DNA of 64,000 nucleotides from Arctopsyche grandis (Eukaryota > Arthropoda > Insecta > Trichoptera > Hydropsychidae). The translations under genes were made by a program, and so were the position numbers. The stretch covers positions 6,468,501 through 6,532,500 of the forward strand of contig NC_135358.1 in NCBI RefSeq assembly GCF_051622035.1, read 5' to 3'. Below the pieces are notes generated by a model, which did no database searches, was not told the DNA's origin, and worked only from the letters and a program-made list of their open reading frames with translations. This document shows, in pieces, positions 8,347 to 16,759 of this stretch (position 1 is its first letter; every line of letters starts with the position of its first letter).

Positions 8347-11117
8347 ATGGCCCAGACAATCGTCACGAGTACGTCCGAACGAAGCATTCACGAGATGCTT
8401 AAGGACACGCCGTCGTTGAACGAATCCAGCGGATCGGTCAGCTCCGGCACCGAAGCCAAATTTCCCACTCATTCACAGAGCATGCCGTTCCCCGCTCCGA
8501 GTGGTCAGTCTATACAAATCCACACCGATAAACCACGTTTATACATTGGGGATGGAACTTATATTATGGGCACCCTTTGAGTGCTGACGTATTTTCTTTT
8601 GAAAGCCCGCCACGCTGAAAATTTCGCCAAAATTTCCGACTAGAATTATTTAGAAATCCAATAGAAAGCAGGTATAAAAATTGTAGCTAATCCAAACAAA
8701 CCTTAGATCACTACGGCCGAGGATTTCATGTTTTGTAAAGGTTTGTTTAGACTCTCTAATATATCTCTAATAACAATATAAAATAAACAAAACAAGTCTA
8801 TTAATGAATGTATTTTTCCAAAACTAGTTCCATATTCTTCATTGTTGTTAAAATGTAATACTCACAATCTAAATGCCAAGCCACAATCTAAAATACTCTC
8901 CAGTTAGGGATTTCCATCGGGAAATTCTGCTATGGTTATAAATTCAGAAATTCCCGTGCAAACTAGTCTTTATAAACGTTGACAAATGAATGACACGGAT
9001 TACACGACCCATGTTCAATGCATTTTTAGCTGGCTTAGCTGGTAGTATTCTTGTTTACTTTGCACGTGCTCAAAATACAACGCCTATCGGCGTTTTTCAG
9101 GCCCATAGACTTGTTGGCAAAACGCTGATCGGCGTTGGTCAGCATTCAAAGGGTTAATTAAAAGAAATGTGTCGGTGCTGTGTTCGATCCGCACGCAGTC
9201 GTATTTTTTCAAATACCTGTTAAATATATTAAATTTTATATTTATATTTAATTGTTTAATATAAAAAAAATGGTAAAAACTACCTACCTATCTACATATA
9301 AACAATATAAAACACCAATAGAAAATTAATTAATTAAATAAATATTCAATAGATGGCGCTAAATGCTCAGAGACTTATTTCTCTAAAAGAAACATCGGTA
9401 GCTAACAGTATATACAGAAGTTTTTTTCTTTTGTTATTATATTCGTACATTTTGTTGGCAGTGTTTTAGCTGTGGCGTACATAGAACCTGCATAATAGAC
9501 TAGTGGTTAGCATATAATGCTTTGAACAGAGTGGTCACGGGTTCAAATCCCACTGATTTCTGCTGGCCAGACCTTGGATTTGTGACTCCAGGTCGATCGT
9601 TTTCTATCAGAGTTTGCAAATTCATCCAGTTTTCATTGAAACAGTTCCAACAAATTGACAACCTTACCCATTTTCTCGAAAAATCTCGAGTTTTCAGCAA
9701 TCTCGAATTTCGCTAAATTGTATAAAATACTGCAAATTTACAAATTTGACCATAGATGTCTCTGTAGATGTTAATTGATATTTATGTTATCGTACTTTAT
9801 ATAATACTAATATTTGTAGCAAATGTACAATTTTCCTGGCCAGGGGGGTGCATTGGGGTTACCTGTAGGCCTTCCTGGTATAAATTAAAGATTAAAATAA
9901 ATATGTATATCGAATCAAAATGACGAGCGTTATCTTACACAGACACTCAGAATAGCGATATTATATATTATTTATATGCATTTAATATATTTATAGGTAG
10001 TACGACTCCGACGCAGAACGGAAACGGAGGCCTTTTCAAAAGTGGCGGCTCTCGTATGGACACGTTAAAGAATTGGAGTATATCCACGTACAAATGTACC
10101 AAGCAGCTCATGTACGAAAAATTGGGGAAGTCCTCTCGTACCATCGACACTGGTAATTCGTCCGTTGATGCGATTCGATGCAATTTTTGATTTATTTTTG
10201 ATCGTAAGCGTTGTTTTTAGATCTGGAATCGCAGATAGAACACTTAAGAGACACGCAACGGAAGTATTCCAATATTCTTAGACTGTCCCGTGCTCTTTCT
10301 AGTCATTTTTATCATGTCGTTCAAACGCAGGTATATTTGATGCTTTCATTGAGGTTTGTTTTTGAATTTTTAAACGTGTTTTGATTTTTTTTGTGAATTT
10401 ATTCAGCACGCATTGGGGGAAGCGTTCTCAGATTTAGCCCAAAAGTCACCCGAATTACAAGAAGAATTCCTTTATAATTCCGAAACGCAAAGAAATCTTA
10501 CGAGGAATGGTGAAACTCTATTAGGAGCTCTTAACTTTTTTACTTCTTCGGTCAATACGTTGTGTCATAAGACTATCGAAGATACGTTACTTACTATTAG
10601 ACAGTACGAAACTGCAAGGTATTTCTTATAACACAAGTATCATTTGTCGTTGAAATTTATATACAACTGATCGCTAAATCGCGTTTGTGTTTATTTTAGA
10701 GTGGAATACGATGCGTACAGAAGTGATTTAGAAACTGCAACGTTATCCGGTGGCGTTACGAGTAATAACGAAACCCTGGAAGAGCTTCAGAAACACTACG
10801 ATGCACATAGACAAAACTATGAGAAGCTTAAAACGGACGTTTCTGTCAAATTGAAGTTTTTGGATGAGAATCGAGTAAAATTTCCAATCGAAGATTACAT
10901 ATTTGTGTTGATTTTTTCAGTTCAGTTTGTACTGATTGGGTTTTTGGTGTATATGTTTCAGATTAAAGTAATGCATAAGCAACTGTTGCTGTTTCATAAT
11001 GCGGTGTCGGCGTACTTCAGCGGAAACAGTGCGGCGTTAGAGGCGACTCTCAAACAGTTCAACATCAAGATGAAGTCTCCGAACACGGCCCAAATCTCAT
11101 GGCTGGAGCAACCATAA
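8347..11117 (+). CDS. Arfip: Arfaptin (ARF-interacting BAR-domain protein)
   Basis: Six coding exons: 8347-8503, 9997-10152, 10221-10330, 10407-10618, 10700-10874 and 10962-11117. All junctions are GT-AG and phase-consistent, giving 321 aa (human ARFIP2 341). The N-terminal about 80 residues are Ser/Gly-rich; the BAR domain follows, from [21 protein letters not shown] to the end. Diagnostic stretches are [61 protein letters not shown] and the C-terminal SWLEQP. Family knowledge: it is a homodimeric crescent that binds Arl1/Arf/Rac and PI4P at trans-Golgi membranes. The ATG at 8347 follows a 5' UTR acceptor at 8317; the upstream in-frame reading is untranslated. Intron 1 (1,493 bp) holds a MITE and a SINE. 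The 87-nt last intron is unusual (see findings). A possible AATAAA is at 12635-12640. Confidence 0.95.
8572..9158 (+). mobile_element. piggyBac-like MITE (CCCTTTGARTGCTGA ends)
   Basis: About 585 bp with terminal inverted repeats: left CCCTTTGAGTGCTGACG, right CAGCATTCAAAGGG followed by TTAA. Other copies are 32238-32815 (+) and 54015-54587 (-). Near the right end are two near-palindromes, AACGCCTATCGGCGTT and AACGCTGATCGGCGTT. CCC ends next to TTAA are typical of piggyBac-type elements, but the left flank here is not TTAA. There is no transposase. It lies in arfaptin intron 1. Confidence 0.7.
9165..9475 (-). repeat. Dispersed repeat, partner of 3212-3505
   Basis: Reverse-complement match to 3212-3505, with the same landmarks including CTACCTACCTATCTAC, AACACCAATAGAAAA and CAATAGATGGCGC. 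It abuts the MITE on one side and a SINE on the other, inside arfaptin intron 1. Confidence 0.75.
9490..9893 (+). mobile_element. tRNA-derived SINE, family A
   Basis: The head resembles a tRNA with Pol III boxes: A-box-like TAGTGGTTAGCAT at about 9499 and B box GGTTCAAATCC at about 9540. The body follows (CTGGCCAGACCTTGGATTTG, GACTCCAGGTCGATCG, TATCAGAGTTTGC, ACAGTTCCAACAAATTG) and the tail ends CCTTCCTGGTATAA. Other copies: 19388-19847 (-), 33948-34372 (-), 42150-42640 (-), 43990-44452 (-), 44540-44715 (-, partial), 50085-50475 (+), and a degenerate one at about 20500-20755. It sits in arfaptin intron 1. Confidence 0.85.
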
Positions 11118-12660
11118 TGTTAGATGAAAAGATCCCATCGGACAAAGTGCTTAAAATATGACTAGCTAGTTTTTAGACATTTCATCGTCTGGATTCAGGA
11201 TTATTTACTAGTAACACGTGTTTCTTCCGAGTTTTCGTTTCGTCTTTATAATAGTCTTGACAGTTCAACCGTAACCAGTGGAATGTTTCACAGCCTCGGA
11301 GCCGTTTGATATGTACCTAACGTATGTATTACGATGAATTGCGAATGACTGTGCTGTGCTATTGGGATTGTTTTCTAACCAATCTAACGTGCTTCGTTTT
11401 ATTTTATATATTTATCGAATATCTAGTCATTTACATTGATAGGTACATATTGAACTTTTCTTTGTAAAAAGTGCATATCAATTATCGAATAATTACATAC
11501 TTAAATGTTTAACCCCATAAATCAGTATTAAAAAATTACTACTCGGTAATATTCCACGAATATACATATTCTATTTTTTTTTTTTTTGTCTTAAAGTGTT
11601 TGTACTTCATAGTTTTGAGTGTGATGAAAATCCAGTGTAAAAATATTCAAAATGAAATCTTTTTTAAAAAATATATACATAAATACGTAACATCTTTTGT
11701 AATACGACGTAATAAAATTTTTCGCTACCTTAATAATATTCTCGAAAAGAGTGTTAATCGGAATTGACTCGTATATTAATGTAATAATATATTTTGTGCT
11801 GTGATTGGGAAAAATGTGCACATTAGCACAACGTATTTTTTTATTTCATTCCGTTTCTTTTCAAAGAAAGTATTTGAATTTGGCAAATTTTTTATACGAA
11901 TTATAATATATATTTTTAGTACGATATTTATTACGCAAATCTATCTAACCCCATGTTAATTTATAGAAAATAATAATATTTTGCACATTGAATGAAGGCT
12001 TGCAATTGTTTAAATTATTTAAATTGGTAAACTCATATTTACTATTCATAATGAAAGTGCAATCGATGTTATGTAAGCCTTTTTGACAATATAGATTATA
12101 TCCATACTATAAATATTATATTTAAATAAGTCATTAATAACTAAAAATAAGGTCCACTACACCTATCAAACCAAATACTAATTTTTAATAATTATTTTCA
12201 TTCCAAAATGTTCTTTATTTACTTATTATTTAGCATAATTTTGATCAATGTGTGATTCGAAAGCGGGCCAAATTGAGAATGGTACTTTTCTCGTTGAAAA
12301 TAACACTTAACTTGTCACGTATCTGATCTGAATTGTGTCGATCGCTGTGATCTCAAATTACGCATATATCCTTAGTATGCTTTTGCTTTGCAAATATTCC
12401 TATACATTTATAAGTATTTGAAAAAAAAATTATGTTATTATCTTCATATTATATATATATACGTAATATTTTAACTTTAAAAATACGCTTTTGATTATTT
12501 GATTCGTTTTTATTCACTTTACTTTAAGCTTGATAGTTGTTAATGCCCCATATACACCATCCTTTTTACATTATGTATAAAGTAATTATGTGTTTTAGCA
12601 CAATGAATTGTGTTGTACCATGCTTTTATTACACAATAAAATATAACTGAATAATAAGTT
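11118..12660. other. AT-rich arfaptin 3' region
   Basis: No second gene is visible. This is probably the long arfaptin 3' UTR plus a short spacer. AATAAA at 12635-12640 (+) faces AATAAA on the minus strand at 12668-12673 (for DPH3), so the convergent genes appear to terminate about 30 bp apart or overlap. Confidence 0.45.
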
Positions 12661-12825
12661 TCTTTCATTTATTAATCGTCCTTATTGGATTGTTATAAAA
12701 AAACAATATAAACATCCAAAGAGTACAAAAGTAAGCGTCATCGACATATAAATAGGTGTGTAATGCTAGAATTGTATAGCAATATATAATATGTACAATT
12801 ACATAAATAGATAAATTATTATATT

Positions 12826-13237
12826 TTAAAGAGCTTTCAATGCCTCGCATAATTTCTTAGTATCATCGTCCGTCGAAACTTCTTCAATTTCAGCTTGATA
12901 CTTTTCCTAAAATAATAAGCAATGATAATGTATGCAAGATATACAATGCTAAGGTTAGTATTTTAGTAAGGATACTCACTTGATCGTATATTACTTTGAC
13001 GATAAGGGAACAGCTTGGACACGTGGCTACCTCCTCACCAGCGGCCAGTTCTTCCTGCATAGTAAAGGAATACTTATTTAGTGAGTTGAGTTGTGTATAG
13101 CATATTTGACACAAAGAGGTTATGTCCCGTACCTTGGATATCTGAAATCGGTCTCCGCAAGGACATGGATAGTAATAAATGCCCTCTTCTTCGTCTAGTT
13201 CGAAGTCCTCGATCTCCACCTCATCGTGAAACGCCAT
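12826..13237 (-). CDS. DPH3: DPH3, CSL zinc-finger protein of diphthamide synthesis
   Basis: Three exons on the minus strand: 13133-13237, 12980-13054 and 12826-12906, all phase 0 with GT-AG borders, give 86 aa (human 82). Four metal-binding cysteines are visible: YPCPCGDRF (Cys25, Cys27) and ATCPSCS (Cys47, Cys50), in the spacing of the DPH-type CSL zinc finger. The N-terminus is acidic ([15 protein letters not shown]), as in the family. Family knowledge: DPH3 is the iron-binding electron donor for DPH1-DPH2 in the first step of diphthamide formation on elongation factor 2, and is also linked to Elongator-dependent tRNA wobble modification. It is cytosolic. Reading through intron 1 or 2 would replace the C-terminus, so the spliced form is the functional one. 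The gene is convergent with arfaptin and appears intact. Confidence 0.96.
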
Positions 13238-13574
13238 TCAACAGCATCTGAACGAACGGCGAGCGACTAACGACAACCACACGTGATAACACACAACTGT
13301 CAACTTCTCGTTGCTGGCATACACAATAGTAAATACGGCCATGTTTACAAAAGTACATTATCATTCATTTTACACAAATTGCTTGATTCAAGTTGCAATT
13401 AAATGATCCAAGTATAATTTCCTGAAACTGTAGAGTTTTGAATGATTTTATCCAAATTTCCATATATTTATATCAAGAGTTCGAAGTCGGAGCTGTGGAG
13501 ACGTGGCATTTTTCATTGCAACGATTGTTGTGTGCGCGATCGAAATGTGCGAAATAATCAGTTTACCATATAAT

Positions 13575-13664
13575 GTAGGTCTGGGCAAACTTTTCGAATG
13601 AAGGGCCGCATTAGGAATTAAAAATTAACGTCAGACCGCAAGTAAAATACTATTTATAGATATA
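13575..13664. mobile_element. Transposon-end fragment beside the Tc1 element
   Basis: GGTCTGGGCAAACTTTTCGA followed by ATGAAGGGCCGCATT resembles the terminal sequence of a hAT-like element. Only this end is visible; the Tc1 element may have inserted into it. This is weakly supported. Confidence 0.3.
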
Positions 13665-15315
13665 CAGTCCCATGACAGCGAATTACTAACACCATGCGGA
13701 TTTTGCAAATTCTATGTTTAGAGCTATATATTGAAGAGTAGGTTCGTAAAATTAAAACAAAGATGTGTTTATAATGATTATACATAGTTTATTTACAATA
13801 TTAATACAACATATATATATATTATTAATATTTTGTATGTCCACCCTTATTTCGGAGACACGATGCTATTCTTTTGGGCATACTCTCGATACAAGACGCA
13901 ATGGTTGACTTTATCTCAGGATCTCCCTGCCACACAGAAATTATGTTTTGTTTTAGGATATTTTTATTGGTACATTGGAGCTTATTTAATTTCATTTTAA
14001 GGGTATGCCAGACATTTTCTATAGGATTTAGATCGGGAGAATTACCGGGCCAGTGAAGGAGCGGTAAATTGTGGTCGGACATGATTTTTTTCACAATTTT
14101 GACTTTGTGGCAGGGTGCAATAATATTGCATTAAGTGCAGGCGATCCCTTTTGTCAATTTTGTTTTGTATAGAGTGCAATAGGGTGTATCGCAATACCGT
14201 TATATATTGCGAAACATTCATCATCCCTTCTACAAAATACAATGGCCCCCGACCTTCCGCACTAATTGAGCCCCAAATCATGAGTGACAGCGGGTGTTTC
14301 ACATTTTTTATGACACAGGACTCATTATACCGCTTGCCGACTCGCCTACGTACGTATTGGTGAGTCGGTGTCATCAATTGAATTGACGACTCGTCAGAGA
14401 AGTGAACCTTAAAAATGTTAAAAACATCGATTAATTCAATTCATTCAAAAAAAATTAAACAAATAATTTAATTTCAATTAAATTACCCCTTCCCAATCGT
14501 CGAGGGTGAAGTGGCGATGCTCATTAGCCAAATTGAGCCTGGCTTTCTTCATTTTTGGCGTCAAAAGCGTTTTTTTAGCTAGCTGCCTGCCTTTCACCCC
14601 CGCGTCTGCGAGACGGCGTTGTATTGTCCGAGTCGATATTTCGGTTCCGCTCCCGTAAATTCGTCTGGATTTTTTTATTTGTGGCAAACCGATCCTTCTC
14701 AACAGTATTTATAATATATCGATCGACTCGAGGACCGTATTTTCGAGTGCCACAACAATTCTTACGCTTGGTGACCGTAGGATTTTCACCTCTTTTTAGT
14801 TGGGTGCTAATTTTATGCACACTGAAAACGCTAACCCCCTGAACTTTAGCAATATATCGTATAGAATACTTCCCAGTATTTAATAATGTGGAAATATTGG
14901 CGATTTTCTCCATAGATAAATCTTTATTTCTTCCCATCTAAAAAGGAAAGGGGGTTTTTTCACAAGCAATTTAAACAAATAATTAAGTCACATTTAAAAA
15001 ATTTAAACACTTTAACTTACTTCAATGATATCGATAATATACAGGAAAGCAAAAATCTCTTCAAAACTAACTTTTCTCCCAGTGAAAGCACACGTCTACA
15101 CCAAACGAATTTCAAAGCCAAACTGTGTATTTGCACTTGTTCGGTTTTTAAACTATTTGTATAAACACTACTCATCCTATTCTTCTCTAAATACATAGAA
15201 TAGGATACAATGAATGGTCTACAAAAAAAACCAACCCAAAATGTTACTTAAGACGGCGCAGGTACACAAAATAGGGTAAATACGCGGGTGTTAGTAATTC
15301 GTTGTCATACGACTG
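13665..15315 (-). mobile_element. Complete Tc1/mariner element with TIRs and TA duplications
   Basis: Terminal inverted repeats: the left end is CAGTCCCATGACAGCGAATT then ACTAACACC; the right end, reverse-complemented, is CAGTCGTATGACAACGAATT then ACTAACACC. TA dinucleotides flank both ends (13663-13664 and 15316-15317), the canonical Tc1/mariner target duplication. Length is 1,651 bp. It encodes one decayed transposase on the minus strand. Both boundaries are precise, which shows a genuine transposition event between DPH3 and the REC114-like gene. Confidence 0.92.
13825..14937 (-). pseudogene. Tc1-type transposase, frameshifted, with a spliceable intron
   Basis: Minus-strand reading from MGRNKDLSMEKIANIS (14937): helix-turn-helix region, then TIQRRLADAGVKGRQLAKK, first catalytic Asp in HFSDESS, MIWGSISAEGRG, and the terminal HWPGNSPDLNPIENVW block with the third acidic residue, ending at 13825. 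At least two frame changes occur, near 14660-14690 and near 14125; at the latter the usual second-Asp motif before APCH is lost. A 79-nt segment (14408-14486) starts GTAATT, ends TTTAAG and carries an in-frame stop; removing it restores the WEG-VHFSDE reading, so it looks like an intron. The protein is judged non-functional. Confidence 0.85.
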
Positions 15316-15379
15316 TACATTATTTATGTGTCTACCTAACGGCACTGAAAGTAAAAAGGTCGAAAAAAATAAAACGGAA

Positions 15380-15605
15380 GGCAAAGATCGAAAATCGAAA
15401 GATCTTAAGTCGAAAGATCAAAAATAAAGGGTGCATGGTAAACGGTACTATGTATATATAATAATATATATCAGTGGCATGCGGTGAAATTATCTCTCTT
15501 TTTGTCATACAGCCTTGTTTAATGTGCGCGCACAGATACGGGAGGAAAAGCCTGTTCCTTTTGTATCTTGCTCGCGCAAATTAAGTGAGGATGTACGACG
15601 GGGGG
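15380..15605. repeat. Rearranged copy of the foldback family
   Basis: GCAAAGATCGAAAATCGAAA and GGGTGCATGGTAAACGG match the arms at 6672-7305, followed after a gap by ACGGGAGGAAAAGCCTG and GCGCAAATTAAGTGAG in the opposite relative orientation. It is partly enclosed in the TIR element 15472-15629. Confidence 0.65.
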
Positions 15606-15629
15606 AGAGAGTTTTACCGCACGCCACTG
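15472..15629. mobile_element. Short TIR element (MITE), about 158 bp
   Basis: The ends CAGTGGCATGCGGTGAAAT and, reverse-complemented, CAGTGGCGTGCGGTAAAAC are inverted repeats of about 25 bp. Flanks are ATATATAT and ATATACAT, compatible with an 8-bp target duplication as in hAT elements, but the AT-rich context makes this weak. The interior contains foldback-family sequence. Confidence 0.55.
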
Positions 15630-15933
15630 ATATACATATATACTAACCGTTTTTCATATTTATGCATAGTAAACGAAAATTTTCGACTTTTTTACGGTCA
15701 CCCATTATTTACTGTCACTTAAATGAATTTCAACATAAAAAAATCCTCTAACCAAAAATTTGGCAGGCCTGATATATGTAATGTATGTATATGAAAAGTT
15801 GAAATAAGTTTTTTATCCAGCCGAATCATTATATTTTATTAAATAAAATCATTGACATCTTTAGACCATTTTAAACACGCTTTGGACCAAAACTTGTTAC
15901 AACAGACACGCGGCGTGTTCAAATTGAAGCAAA

Positions 15934-16704
15934 ATGGCGGCTGGAGGAGGTAAAGATTTTTATTCGTATTTACGCTCGTTGATCAAACCATTTACTCATT
16001 TTGTTTTATCTAAAACAGGTAACTTTTGGATAATAGACGACCTTGCAACTTTTAAAGACACAGAATGGTCTAAAATACAATATCCGAAATTAGGCGTAAG
16101 AATAATGTATGACTTGCTGGTAATATTATCTGACGACACTGTAATATTTAAGCTAAAGCTAAATAACAAATCAAAAGCGTGCTACAAAGATAAAACAGTA
16201 CTATTAGCATACGCCGAGGAGGTAAATGTATAAAATGTTTCAAATATACATATGTATGTATATATATATATTTGTATTAACTTATTAACATTATATACGT
16301 ATTCAAAAAACTGCAGGACGAATTACATAAGATAAAATTCAAATTAATTTGTACTGAAGAAAGTGCCCAATCATTTATAAATACTCTGTCAATCTATTTA
16401 CCGATACACAATGTTAACACGTCTGGTAGCGGAAAGCTACAGGCTAAAATCGAAGTGACTGGCTTCCAAGAATTGTTCAGAGAAGAACTGAAAAGACAGA
16501 CAAATTACTCCAACAATGGTGGCCTCTACTTTAAATTTAATTCCATTCTAATATTACAGGTCAATAATACGAATAAAACTTTCAGAATCTGTCTTTCCAC
16601 CGGAATTTCAACTGAATGAGTTTCTGAAGCTGTGCATTATGGATCCCACATTCCCTGACATGGTAGACGAAGTCGAAAAGTCTCTTCACAAATATCTCCA
16701 TTAA
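15934..16704 (+). CDS. REC114-like meiotic recombination protein
   Basis: Three exons, 15934-16221, 16317-16518 and 16586-16704, with GT-AG junctions in phases 0 and 1, give 202 aa. The first two exons read as a PH-like beta-rich domain (VILSDDTVIFKLKLNN, then HKIKFKLICTEESAQSFINT). The last ends LKLCIMDPTFPDMVDEVEKS then LHKYLH, matching the conserved C-terminal helix of REC114 as I recall it. Family knowledge: REC114 works with MEI4 and IHO1/Mer2 to activate Spo11-dependent meiotic double-strand breaks. The size is below the vertebrate protein (about 260 aa); the disordered middle is short. Intron 2 is only 67 nt. The start has good context (AAAATGGCG). Identity rests on pattern recall, not a search; another small PH-fold protein is possible. 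AATAAA is at 16722-16727. Confidence 0.6.
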
Positions 16705-16721
16705 ATATTGTCTGTTTTTAA

Positions 16722-16759
16722 AATAAACGAAAGTCTTTGTGAATATAAAATAATTTATT
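16722..16759. promoter_or_regulatory. Facing poly(A) signals of REC114-like gene and NOC3L
   Basis: AATAAA on the plus strand at 16722-16727 and AATAAA on the minus strand at 16754-16759. The latter overlaps the NOC3L stop codon TAA (16755-16757). Cleavage 10-30 bp beyond either signal would make the two mature transcripts complementary at their 3' ends. Confidence 0.55.

Noticed and set aside
9490-9560. A genuine tRNA gene
   Set aside because: A and B boxes are present, but the acceptor stem and anticodon arm do not pair properly, and the head continues into the SINE body in several copies.
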